From: Diospyros lotus
Lineage: Eukaryota; Streptophyta; Magnoliopsida; Ericales; Ebenaceae
DNA length: 64,000 bases
Direction: 5' to 3'
NCBI RefSeq assembly: GCF_014633365.1
Contig: NW_026267104.1
Span: forward strand, 992,001 to 1,056,000
Shown: positions 35,604 through 47,295 of the stretch, piece by piece
How the letters are laid out: each line of letters opens with the position of its first letter
Numbering within the stretch: position 1 is the first letter of the stretch
The notes under the pieces: generated by a model
What the model was told of the DNA's origin: nothing
The model's database searches: none
Seen by the model: only the letters and a program-made list of their open reading frames with translations
Translations under genes and position numbers: made by a program

Positions 35604-38600
35604 ATGAGATTCGGTGGAGGTGGATCTCAGCCGGCCGAGATGTCGGCGAGAAAGCGAAGAAAATTCCGAGAGGTGCAGGAATATAACGTTCATTATTACT
35701 CGAAGAAGCGACGGTTAGTAGCAGAAACGGAAACCCTAACCCTAGCTTCAAGGTCCCAAACGTTTGATTCTCTGCCCGGCACAAGCTTCTCCAAACCGTC
35801 TCACTCTTCGTCCAGAACTCGCCGCAAGCATAAGAAACACCACGGAAGAAAATTTTCCACCAAGGACGGTATCCGCAAGTGGATCTATTCTTCTGGAGAC
35901 CTTTCCAGTTATGAAGGTACAAAAGGCTTAGTTACATGTATAGCATCGTCCTATATCGCGGATGAATTTGAATTTTGAAATCGAAATTCTTGTATAAGTG
36001 CATTCTAAATACGTACATGTATGCAGGATATTCTTGTATTCGAATTTGATTTTACATTTTCATTTGATTTTTTTTTTTTTTTGTGCTTGGCAAAGTAGAA
36101 AATTAGTTGTCATAGCAAATCAGACACCCGAGTTGATGTTAGTACTGTTGTCTTATGTCTCTGTATCCGCTCGGTTACTTTGTTCCAAGGACTACTTACG
36201 TGATTTAGTAAATTCAATACTATGACAGTTAGTATAGCCCTATATATGAGCTTTCTTGGTATATCTTGGGCCTTTCTTAAGTTGTTTAAACTTCAGAAGT
36301 ATAGGAAATTTTCAATATGATAATTTCAGCAAACCTGCGGTGAGATGCTAATAAATGGTGATGAAATCCCTACAGCCGGAGCTGACTCAGTGAAGTTACC
36401 TGAAATAAATAACACCACTAAACCTTAATCCCACTAAATGGGTCTGGAATCATGTCTATCTATGGCTATATCTAAACCTTGAGAAGCAACCAACAAAGTG
36501 ATGTGCTCTCATAATAATGTTAAATCTTCTACTTTAATCAAACTAAAAAATTTAAAAGCTCATAACTTCAAAGTTTCCCTACATTTGATTGCTGGATGCT
36601 TAGGTGAAGCAGATCAGAAGGTTATAACTTAGCTGTAAAAATGCCTGGCGGGATATGTAATGTTTGCTTCCATGTGCTTTATTTATGAAACGATGTGGGC
36701 TTCCCAGAAACTTCAATGAAGGTGGTCATAAATTACTAATTGGAAGAACAGTTATGAAGTCGATTAACTGATGGAGGCCTTTAGGATTTTCATCATTTTA
36801 TAAAGGAAAAAACTGGTGATTCTAGAACCATGGAAATGTATAATTTGGCTGTGTGGAGCCTCTAATTCTTCCCATGTGCTACTATTTTGGTTATCTTAGA
36901 AATCTAGTATCCTCAGTCCTGAAATGGACATTCTTCTCCTTTTGGAACTTCTCTAAATCTGTATTATTTTTTCATTTGGCAGATAAGGTTATTCTGGTGT
37001 CGTATAATATACTTGGTGTTGAAAATGCATCAAAGCATCCAGACTTGTACTCTAATGTCTCGCCCAAGTTTTTGGACTGGAACCTACGGAAAAAGCTTTT
37101 GTACAAGGAGATTAGCCAATACTGTGCAGGCATTGTGTGTTTGCAGGCAAGTTTTGAACTTTAAGCACTTCATTTACACTAAATCGTATGACATTTCTTT
37201 CTTTTTTTTTGCTTGCTCAAATAAATGAGTGCATGGCTGGATGTGCATGCAGATAGCATTTATGTGGTGATACCAGGGTAATTTATTATTCCTGGTGGCA
37301 GCCAGTGGACATGGATTCGTTCTAGATTAGTCTGACTTTTACATCCTTGAATTTGTATTTTTCCAGATGTTCTTAAATGAATTTATTGGTACAGTAACCA
37401 ATTTGGACATGGTTTGCATATTTGAAAACTAATGATAATTGCTCTAGGAAACCACTGGCTGATTGCGCCCAGCGGTCATATCATGCAAATTGTCTTTTTA
37501 GGTAGTGTTTGTTAACTAAGATATAGGGTGAAAAATGTTAGATATAAGAAGCATTCCGGATGTTTGTCTTTTTTAACATGTTTGTTAAACTTATTTGACC
37601 TTCCCCGAAAAAACCCTCATGTGACTTCTTATTTGACTTTTTACAAATAAATTTATTTCCCCCCCTCTCTAGATAAATTTATTTGATATTTTATAGATAA
37701 GCCTAAATTACCCATATGTCCCTTGTAGGATAATTAATGTCATTTAATGTATTTTTAAAATTTAAATTTCTCTCTCTTTATATATATTTTATTATCTAAT
37801 ACAAATTCCTTTCACATATTTTTTAAATTATTTAATTTAATTTTATATTTTATTATCTATTATGAAAATATGTTTTGGCAATTTTTAATTATCTAAGTGG
37901 AATTTTTGTAATTCCACCAATAATTATTTATACTTTCTAAGTCTTTTTAGAATCTATTTTTGAACATGGATTTAGAAAATAAAATACTATTTTTAATTTT
38001 AATTTCAATTTTTGACAATTCGCATTAATCATAAAACACTATTTTAATCATAAATTTGCTTTTGATGTTACATACAGTTTTGAATGAATTTGGTAATAAG
38101 GATATTTTGGTAAAAAACCTTTATCTCGGTGCTTATCATATGCATTTAACAAACATATGAAAAAAAAAAAAAAGTACAATCCTCAATGGATTCTAAAAAA
38201 TTTAACAAATAGTCTGATAGAAATCTTGTAATACTTCCCAGCCTTATCTTGACTATTCCATATCTTGGTCCAGAAAACATTCCAAACTTATATTGATACT
38301 CTCTTATCTTGCTCATTTTAACAAATGCTACCTTAATATATGCATGTTTATATATAGATAAAGATGTCAACAGTACTAGAGTTTCCTCTAAATTATATGG
38401 TATTCTTGAGTTATGCTTGTTTATGACAAATGTTGCATTTTACTTTTTAATCTACTTTTATGACTTCCAGGAGGTTGACCGTTTCAATGATTTAGATAAT
38501 CTCCTACAAAAAGATGGCTTCAAAGGTGTTTACCAGGTATTGTTGCTAGATTCTATAAATCCTCTAATTTGGTATTTTGTTATAAATGAAGGTTTTGATG

Positions 38601-41268
38601 AATCTCCATTTACTATTTGTCATAAATATGAAGGCTCGAACTGGGGATGCATGTGACGGGTGTGCTATTTTTTGGAAAAAAGAGCTGTAAGCTTTCTCAT
38701 TTCATATAGATTTCCTGAAATTTTGTGTTCTGGGGACTTTTAGGATAAAAATGGTTTAAGCCTTGTCCTACATAAATGATACATGATGAAGCAGTTTTTC
38801 TTCCTTCTTTCTTTTCTCAACAAACCTTTTCCAGGTCTGTCAATAAAATCAGAAGTTTTTAGAAACATTCTTTTTACTTTATATTAGATATGGAATATAG
38901 TATTCTGGTTGATGTAGTTATAATTATGCCTATTTTAACATGTCTTTTATTTATTGCATGTTTGGTATCCTTCTAGTATGAATTTTGGCTTTTTAATTGC
39001 ATTAAGTTGCCTCCTTTAGTATCTGATATTAGCTAGTTATGTCTTAAATACAGATTTACCCTTTTGCATCAAGAGAACATAGAGTTCCAAAGGTTTGATC
39101 TTCGAAATAATGTTGCTCAGTTCTGTGTTTTAGAGGTATGTGGATTTTGAGATCGATATTTTATTTGTCGAATTTTCTCTTAGTTCTAGCAAGGAACAAT
39201 ATGAAACATTGATTTTTAGTGGTTCAGTTTATCTATAATGCTCTAGGTTATGCTGTGGGGTACTTTGCATGTTTCAGTTGTTCTTACCATAAAATCATCA
39301 TGCTTTAGATGATTGACTGTATTATATCTGCCATCTAAGAATTAAATTTTTAATATTGTTTTTAATCATTTGCAGATGAACCTAAAGCAGTCAAATCCCA
39401 ATCTGGATACTCAAACATCCCAGTAAGTGTTAGGTACTTTTACCCTTGGATCATATCATTTATTGTTATTTCCTGGAATCCAGGGCACTTCCATGCATAA
39501 GTACAAATAGGGGAGATGATTTTTTTTTTTTCTTTTTTTTTTTTGGCGCCTTGACATTTAACTTGCATGCATGGTTTGTTTGTTGGCATATATGTTCAAT
39601 CATATATGTTTCAGTCTTGTGACATTAAGCTAGAGCTTTACTGCTTTTAGACACCTAAATCTGCATATAGTAGAGTATCAGTTTTGTTAATTCTTTTTGT
39701 TCTTTTTCCTGTTAATCAGACATTGTGATTTCTGTAGCTAATGTAGAATATAAATGTATAGGGTCTCTTTATCGCGAAGGTTATTGGTTGGAAATATTCA
39801 CGTGCTCTTCAACCCAAATCGCGGGGATATAAAGCTGGGCCAGGTAATGATTTTTCTAACCTATCAATATTATTCTAGGTTGTTTACATATGATTTCACT
39901 GTTGCTTGCAATTAATGAGTGTTCATAGTCACTAAGGAAATAGCTAGTGAACATCTCTCTCTCTCTCTCTCTTGTGCACACACGCACACACACAAGCACA
40001 AGTTTGTCTGCATTTGCATTGTCTTTGTATGTTTTGATTTATGAATAGTGTAATAATTACACTCAAGATCTTAATTATGGTGAACCTGATTAAAAGCTTA
40101 AGATTTTAATTCTTGTGAAATTATTCTTTGTTGGAAATTTTTCTGTGGATAGATAATTTAGATGTCAAAAGTAAATCCTGCAAAGTCCGAGTAATCTGTT
40201 TTTCTTCTAATGAAATTTTCAAGACTGCATTGTAATGATAATGCTGATTTTGTTTATGTATTTTGTGTTTGAACTATGATTTTTTAGATTAGACTTTTTC
40301 TTGAGAAGGCCCACAGATTATCACAAGAATGGGGAAACATTCCTGTCGTACTTGCTGGTGACCTTAATAGCATTCCACAGGTAATCCAGCTTACTAGTTC
40401 CTGTAGGTTGTAGTTTTTAGCAAAAAGCATTGGTGTAGTTTTCACTAGCATCATATACTCACAGATTTCTGTTCTTCTGTGGTCAAGAGTGCGCTATACC
40501 AGTTTATTGCTTCATCTGAGGTGAGTTTTAGGTAACTTCTTTGCATCAAGTGAAAGGCACTATCTGATAGGTATTATGTGATGATTTGAGACTGAATTTG
40601 TTGTAATTGTTTGCAGTTGGACCTTCAAGAACTTGATCGAAGAAAAATGTCTTGCCAAATTTGCCCTGTAGAGCATCAAGGGCTCCAATTTCAGAATAGG
40701 TTGTCCCCAAAATTCCTTTATTATGTTGGTATTAGAGATACATGAAAGTGAACGGTTGTCTCTAAAGTTTAAGATTTATTGCGTTTGTTCAAGGGGGACC
40801 GAAAATAGAAATGTGGTTTATTGTTGGAAAAAGAAAATGGAGAGGGGGGGAGGGGATTTGAGAAAAGAAATAATATCTTCCTAGATTACTCAGGAAAAAA
40901 AGAATGTCATGTCCTTGTGTCAATATTCTCATTTTCTGTGTCAGAATATTTCATGCCAATAATAAGTTGACTGTTGTTATTGTGCAGCTTTCAGCGTTCA
41001 GTGTCCAGCCCACGAAGGTACAGACGGAATCATGAGGAGCTAAGGCTTGCAACTGGAGCTGGAGGGGGAACTTGTCTTAGACACAATTTAAAACTCTCCA
41101 GTGCATACCTCGGAGTTAATGTAAAAAGTTTGGATTCTCTCGTATTTACAGTTCCTTCTATGTTACTACGTTACTCCTTTTCCTACTCTGACAGAAGATT
41201 ACATTGTCACATCACGACCTGATAGGATCATGTCCGTTATAAAAGTTAAAAAAATGTTAGTGCGTGCA

Positions 41269-41303
<35 letters not shown>

Positions 41304-42027
41304 CAATACGAACATGTTATTTATCTCAGCTTAATTTAATATAAAACACAATTGAATGTTATTTTTATCCTTAAATCTTTCTGATCTTTCTCTTAATTTA
41401 ATTTAATACAATGGTCTCAATTGCTTAGGGTGGCTGTGGAACTAGAGACAACCATGGGGAACCATTGGCAACAACTTACCACTCCAAGTTCATGGGAACT
41501 GTTGATTACATATGGTATTTCTCTTACAAAATGCTGAATATCGAGCATTTACATTGCAAAAGTTAAATTTTCTGTTTTCACTGGTGAGTAGGCATACTTC
41601 AGAGCTTGTACCCGTGAAAGTTCTTGATACCTTACCAATTGAAGTTCTAAGGAAAACTGGTGGACTCCCAAGCAAGGTGAGATAACTTTTGTTGCATCAT
41701 TCAAGCTATATTTGAGATGATAAGATCATGATGAGCTACCCAATCTGTTAGTGTTGGATTTGAAACCCAATTCTGCAATTGCAAAGACCATGGTCAGTGG
41801 TCAATTGCAAAACGTACTGCTTACAAAAACTAGTTGCGTTTTTTTTTTTCTTTGTATGTTATTGTTTTCTGAAGTCTCCTACTTCTGCAAACACAAACAT
41901 GTCAAGCTCAAAACTGTATGGTTTTTTGTTGTCGTAATTTCTTTTTTTAACCTTGCAGGAGTGGGGCAGTGATCATCTAGCTCTTGTGTGTGAGCTGTCT
42001 TTTTCTGATGATTGCAATGCAACGTGA
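35604..42027 (+). CDS. CCR4-type exonuclease/endonuclease/phosphatase protein (carbon catabolite repressor protein 4 homolog)
   Basis: Putative poly(A)-specific 3'-exoribonuclease (deadenylase) of the Mg-dependent EEP superfamily, closest by eye to the plant CCR4 homolog 3/5/6 group. Exons: 35604-35916, 36983-37146, 38471-38536, 38634-38686, 39054-39135, 39376-39422, 39762-39843, 40288-40380, 40488-40520, 40617-40699, 40988-41120, 41429-41514, 41592-41676, 41959-42027; phases all agree and give 462 residues. A basic N-terminus (SARKRRKFREV, RTRRKHKKHHGRK) precedes the EEP domain from about residue 107. Catalytic motifs are intact: VSYNILGVEN, LQEVDRF with E160, GDLNSIPQSALYQF, MGTVDYIWH and GSDHLALVCE. 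Intron 2 has a GC donor and contains a MITE. The start at 35604 is chosen because the upstream in-frame ATG lies in a transposon end. Leucine-rich repeats of yeast CCR4 are absent, as in this plant group. Confidence 0.9.
37147..38470 (+). other. GC-AG intron 2 of the CCR4 homolog
   Basis: The donor reads CAG|GCAAGT rather than GT; the acceptor is CCAG|GAGG. The only nearby GT (GGCAA|GTTTTG) would shift the frame, whereas the GC site keeps LQ|EVDRF intact. The intron is 1324 bp, mostly because it holds the MITE at 37501-38332. Confidence 0.82.
37501..38332. mobile_element. MITE with GGTAGYRTTTGTTAA ends, copy B, inside CCR4 intron 2
   Basis: The left end GGTAGTGTTTGTTAAC and the right end TTTAACAAATGCTACC are inverted repeats, flanked by TTA on both sides. 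A 3-bp TTA duplication is what PIF/Harbinger elements make. The right 150 bp are clearly related, inverted, to the element at 20623-21000. No ORF. Confidence 0.78.
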
Positions 42028-45000
42028 CTTCTGCTGTCAATCCCGGGCCTACTTCTATCAATTGGGTAAACTGCTAATTTTACTTTCAGAAATGTTATTT
42101 AGACACTCAATTCTAACACTTTTTAGCGACACTTATGTACTGATATGAAGTACATTTACATTAATATGATACAAAATGCAACACATTAATGGATGAGTAT
42201 CACCAAAAATGTAACAACTAGGTTTCCAAATAGCATTTCCGTTTTGCTTTCTAGAAGAAGGGGGCATTGATCTCCTTCCTGTATGGAAACAGTTGACAAC
42301 ACTAAAGGGTGTTATCTTCTCCGATGTGCAGCACCAAATTAAATCAAAAGGCTTTGTAATTATTACCAGAGGAGCATTACTCGTGCCTTTCTTGACCCTT
42401 GCCGGTGAGCATCCAGTTTCTAAAGGTTGTGTGATTTTATTTAATTGATTTTGTTGTCCTTTTTAGTTTTTATTTTTAAATAAAAAATAGTATGTCGTAT
42501 TCTGTATCCGTTTTCAGAATATCGAAATGTTTTTAACTTGACAAAGCAAAATATCAATGTGGAAAATTGTTGTGGGATGCTCTTTGTGATGCAACCCTTT
42601 TAATGATGGGATAAGGTTTTTAACACCATCTTCCTACGTAAAAGTTTAATGTGATAGTAGTGATAAAAGATTATTAATATGGTCGTATTTCATTATACAG
42701 TTTATATTATGAAATTAACTTGTACAATTTGAAAACATGATTGGAGAATATTTTTATTAATATTCAATGATTTTTTAGATCTACTTTTAATTGTTGAAAA
42801 AAAATACATAAACCGAGCCCAAAAAAAAAACACAATTTTTACCCAACATATCCAAACGTGTCCAATTGGGTAGTGGAGTTTGTAACATGAGAACTTAGCT
42901 ATAATTCTTTCTTTTTTTCTTTTTTTGTCTCCCTGCAAGAAGGAAACCGGATAGTTTAATGTTTGTTCGATCTTGCAGTCAATTTTTGTTTTATGTTTTC
43001 ATTTTCAATTTAATTTTTAATTTTTTTATGTTTAGTTACTGTTCAGTTGAAAATATGCAAATTAAATTTGCTGTTTTATTTTTCGTCACTTCTAAAATTT
43101 TAAAAAAAAATATCATTTTGAAAATGTGTAAATCCATGCAATATAATTATATTTTGACGTGTGTGTATATATATATATATATGTATATTGATTTTGTTTT
43201 ACTTAACATGTAAAATTGTTTGTTAAAATACCTATGTTGAATAGGTATTGAAGAAAACAAAGTAAAAAATAGAGAGGATTGAAGAAAATACCTTTTTTTT
43301 TTTTTTGTTATTTATTTAAAAAAAAAAAACTAATGGCGTTGACTGCTTCCATTACGAATATCTTCTTGTATGCTAGTTTTTTATATGATTGGCGTGCTTG
43401 GTAGAAATCAGCACACACCATGTTAAATAAGAGAACCTACCTAGACTAATGGCGGTCTTGCCCCGGTTTTTGATGCCTTCCTACTTCCTGTTGTAAGAAG
43501 ACTAAGACCCAGTCTTTCATGTGCTCTAAACGAATGGACCAAGTGTATTGAATTGAATTGTGGGGCAGAAGTGCTCCACTCATCTAAAAACATGAGGCTG
43601 CCCTTTTCTTCTTCTTCTTCTTCTTCTTCTTTCCTTTTTGCTTTATAACATTCGGTTGTCTCTCTAGGTTGCCTGTGGTGTTTTATACGTGTGAATCTCT
43701 CTTGGGGACACTCTATTAGGCCATTCACATATGTTAGCTAAAATTTCATTAGGGACATGTATCGTAGTCCTTGTTATGGGCCTCCTCTCTTTCAAACTCA
43801 TAGTTCATATGGTTGAGGAATCAACTTGTTCACTAGGGACAAAGTGAGAGGCCACTCATTAGAAGATTTAAATTTTAAGACTCTTATTGCTTGAGCTTTT
43901 ACCTTAGTGGTGAGGCTACTGTGAGCCTTTCGACTACCACCTACCCTTAGTTTAATTTTTTATTCCATTTTATGGGTAGCCAATGAGAGAGAGAGATGGT
44001 TTTGAAAAATCAACTAGTTGATGGTATTAGAAAAAAATGGTGGTGGTGGTGGTGAAGGAAGAAAGTGATGGGTGAGAAAGAAAATGGAACAAAATTATTG
44101 CCAAGCAGAAGAGCTATAGATGCAACTTGCAAGTGAGGCCGCAGAATATTCAGAATCACTGTAAGGAAGAAGCATCTTTCATTTGAACTTTAAGCAGCAA
44201 AAGTGATGGGGGTGGCTGTTGTTGCCGCTGCTTCCAAAGCCTTTGATGCTGGCCAGTCAATTTTTTTGGTTATTTTTAATATAAAATTTAAAATATATAT
44301 TTGTATTATGTAAAGTATATTATTTATTATTATAAATTATAATTATTATTTAATAATCATAACCAAGTTTTGAATCTAGAGCAATATCAAATGGAACCAA
44401 CTAAAATCTAGACCAAATTTTGAACGCTTTTTCTTTTAAAGGTGTTAAAAGAGACAATCCTCAAACTACAAAAGATATTGCTATGTTTTGTATTTAATTT
44501 AAAATTTTAAAAATTAAAATTATGACCAAGGTCATTAATGTATAATTCATTCCACCGAAGAGAGAGATATGATGCTCCAAATTAAGCTAAATAAATGGGA
44601 TTTCGCATCAGGGAAGCCTGAGTAAAAGCACAGGTGGTTGTTGAGCAAAAAGGGGACCTTTTTCTATGAGTTGTCTTAGTAAAAGTAATGAATTGTGATT
44701 ATGATTCAATAAGAACTGTCATCTCCATCTCTACCAACCGAAAGACTTGAATATTGACACATAATTTTTGCTTATTATATGCTAGGACTAATGCCTTAAT
44801 TAATTTTCTGTTATTAATTGGTTTTTTTAACATGTATCAGCCTTTGTATATCTCATCTTCCTTCCATGAATTTGGGATTGACAGTTTGGGTTACGAAAAT
44901 AATCTTTTTAACATAATAGTAAAATTATGCCTAAAAATAATAAAACATAAAATTTTAAGTAAAAATAAAATTACATATAAAGACAACAAAAAAGGTGTTT

Positions 45001-45968
45001 TGTTGCGATGTAAATGCCTATTCAATTTCCATCTCTCTCGTACTTTTTTTTTTTTTTAAAATACAAAAATTTTAATTATTAATCATTTAGTCACTCTACC
45101 ATGATTATGTCAAAGATTACAAAACATGCTCCCATAAGCATGATGCAGTGGTAAAGCACTTGAAATTTCACATAGAATATTATGATTCGAGTTAATGCGA
45201 CGATTTGAGAGATAAAATTATTCTTGGAATGCAGCATTTAGTTGAAAAGCACCGCATGTCCAGTTTTGAGTGTGCATAGATTATGATCGCATCTAAATTT
45301 ACTTAGGAGATGCATAAGAAAGAAAGATCACATATCTTTAGAGATTAGTTAGCGAATCTCAAATACTCCAAGTGAATAAAAAAAAAAAAAAAGACTACAA
45401 AACACGAATTTTCAGATTCCGTAAGACCGTGCACAAAAACAAGAAACACAGGTTTTGTATGCTAGGAATGCCCATTAATTTTCTCCACCAAACTAAAAAA
45501 TCTCTTTTGCATGCATCTCTCTCCCCCTTAAACAAGGGGGTGTCTCCTCTCTAAGGCCTTATTATAGTCAATGTCATGCCATCTCTCCATTGTTGGGGCA
45601 GGAAAGGAAATCATGAATTCCAAAAGATCCATGCAAGGAAAAAGACAACAAAAGATGCTTATCTTCATGGCTCACCGGAGGGAATCCAAGTAGTCACAAA
45701 AAGATAATGCAGAAAACATACAAGATTAGAGTTCATAGAGGAGTCGTGTTTAGAACATTTAGAATCTCTAAATAGAAGCTCAAAACCAACTTCAAAAGTT
45801 TCTCCAATAATAGCATTAGCTACCCTTATTATAAAGAGGCAAAACTCTTGGACGGCTCAACAAGCACAAAGAAAACCCAAGAACTCTATAATTCAACCTC
45901 CCAAAATTGCAAGAACCCTCAATTAGATGGCAAATTTACTGGCAACTAATGTTTGCTGCCTGCAAAAT
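42028..45968. other. CCR4 3'UTR and intergenic DNA
   Basis: The first 200-400 bp are probably the CCR4 3'UTR. The rest is AT-rich with A/T homopolymers, a TA microsatellite at 43160-43180 and a (CTT)n tract at 43608-43631. The poly-glutamate ORF at 43441-43728 is that CTT repeat read on the other strand. No gene recognised. Confidence 0.6.
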
Positions 45969-47012
45969 TTATGCATAGTTGATATTCAAGGCCTCATCAA
46001 TCCAAGCAAGCTCTTCTTTGCTCAGCTCAAAGTCCATGTTGGGAAGATCACCTCCCTCTCCATTCCTGTGCTCGCATCCTAGAAAGCCCATGTCGAATCC
46101 ATCTAAACGATTGAAAAACTGTCCCACCTCATCACCAAATAGTGAATTATGATTCTCAGTGCTAGCGTTGTGATTCCCAATGATGGGTTGTGAAATTGAT
46201 GAATTCCCCAAGGATTCCAAAGCCGGTTGCTCTTGCAAATCATTGATCTCTGTCAAGTAGTTGCCTAACCTGAAACCCTCATGAAATGAGGCCGAGATGG
46301 TTTGATCTTCGAAGAATGCAACAGAGGATGGCTCTTCCTGCACGGTTTTCAGTGCAGTTGCTACCTCCTTTATCGAGTAGGCCGGTGCCTGAACAAATCT
46401 CATTGAATTGCTTTCTTCCTTAACGGAGTGGCCAATTCTCTTAACCATGGATGTTGTGGACATATCAAGAACAGAAGATGGAGATGGATGAGAATCCACA
46501 CCACTGATCACCTCCGAACCACAACTCGACGAATTCAAGTTCTTACTCCTCTCCCACAAAAGCATCTCTTCAAATTCAAGCTTCTTCTTTTCGTAAGCAC
46601 CGGCAGCCTCCTCTGGGGTGTTGTAAGTCCCAAGCCAAACTCTCTTCCCTTGAATAGGGTCCCGAATCTCTGCGGCATATTTACCCCACTTCCTTCTACG
46701 AACTCCCCTGTAAATGGACGACAACGATCTCGCCGCCTTCTGATTCTCTCCAATTTTACAACCATTTCCCCCTCCATCTGAACGATGCTGCAGAGCAGGA
46801 GCCGCCGGAATAATTATCTCCCTAACCACACGCTTAACTCTCTGAATCCCATCCTCATCCTCACTCTCAGAGTCAGTGGCGTAGGGATCACTCACAATCA
46901 GTCGAACTTTTCGGCTCGATTCAACACAACAACGTTCCTCGCCTGATCTCTGCTTCTTCACTCTCTTCTTCATGATGTTTTGATTCAAAAACTCTCTTGG
47001 AAAGCCTGGCAT
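45969..47012 (-). CDS. AP2/ERF transcription factor, cytokinin-response-factor type (group VI/VI-L)
   Basis: Nuclear DNA-binding protein of 347 residues in one coding exon. The ATG at 47012 starts [12 protein letters not shown]; a second in-frame ATG is at 46973. Residues 34-53 ([20 protein letters not shown]) are the CRF motif that marks group VI/VI-L factors. The AP2 domain is about 100-157 ([37 protein letters not shown]) and keeps the GCC-box contact residues and the WLGTY element. The C-terminal part is acidic and ends [17 protein letters not shown], a likely activation segment. An upstream ORF and a possible 91-bp leader intron precede it, so the true N-terminus could be longer. Orthology to Arabidopsis ERF118-like genes is an inference from the motif order. 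Confidence 0.9.
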   Translation of the reverse strand: MPGFPREFLNQNIMKKRVKKQRSGEERCCVESSRKVRLIVSDPYATDSESEDEDGIQRVKRVVREIIIPAAPALQHRSDGGGNGCKIGENQKAARSLSSIYRGVRRRKWGKYAAEIRDPIQGKRVWLGTYNTPEEAAGAYEKKKLEFEEMLLWERSKNLNSSSCGSEVISGVDSHPSPSSVLDMSTTSMVKRIGHSVKEESNSMRFVQAPAYSIKEVATALKTVQEEPSSVAFFEDQTISASFHEGFRLGNYLTEINDLQEQPALESLGNSSISQPIIGNHNASTENHNSLFGDEVGQFFNRLDGFDMGFLGCEHRNGEGGDLPNMDFELSKEELAWIDEALNINYA

Positions 47013-47048
47013 TTCTCCTCCATACAACAATCCCGAAAAACCCTAACA

Positions 47049-47074
47049 CCCCCCCCCCCCCCCCCCCCCCCCCC
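47049..47074. repeat. 26-bp C homopolymer in the ERF leader
   Basis: A run of 26 C (G on the coding strand) about 40 bp upstream of the ERF ATG. Its length may be a sequencing or assembly approximation. Confidence 0.9.
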
Positions 47075-47133
47075 AAAATTCTCAAACTGAACTTGGATAA
47101 ATAACAAAATTTCAGGCGAGAGAGGCGACTTAC

Positions 47134-47295
47134 AGCGTTCAACACGAATTTCCGACTCCTAGCGTCTGCCCCCTTTTTGCTGAAATTACATCCGTGCCAT
47201 CTCCGTTCTCCGCCATTGAACCTCCATTCCGGAAGGACCTCAAGGAGAGCTTCTGAAAAAGGAGATGATGAAGGTGGCGCAATCCTCTGTGACAT
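47134..47295 (-). CDS. Possible upstream ORF or alternative first exon of the ERF gene
   Basis: An ATG at 47295 opens MSQRIAPPSSSPFSEALLEV…RRWHGCNFSKKG, 54 codons up to a good donor GCT|GTAAGT at 47133. Unspliced, the frame continues to 46921 and overlaps the ERF start out of frame. If spliced to an AG at 47043 (91-bp intron with a 26-G tract) it runs in frame into [14 protein letters not shown], extending the ERF by 64 residues. I recall that a conserved-peptide uORF has been described upstream of an Arabidopsis gene of this ERF group, but could not check it. Which form is real cannot be decided here. Confidence 0.45.

Noticed and set aside
43441..43728. 95-codon minus ORF with a poly-Glu run
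   Set aside because: The acidic run is a CTT microsatellite; there is no domain or splice support.
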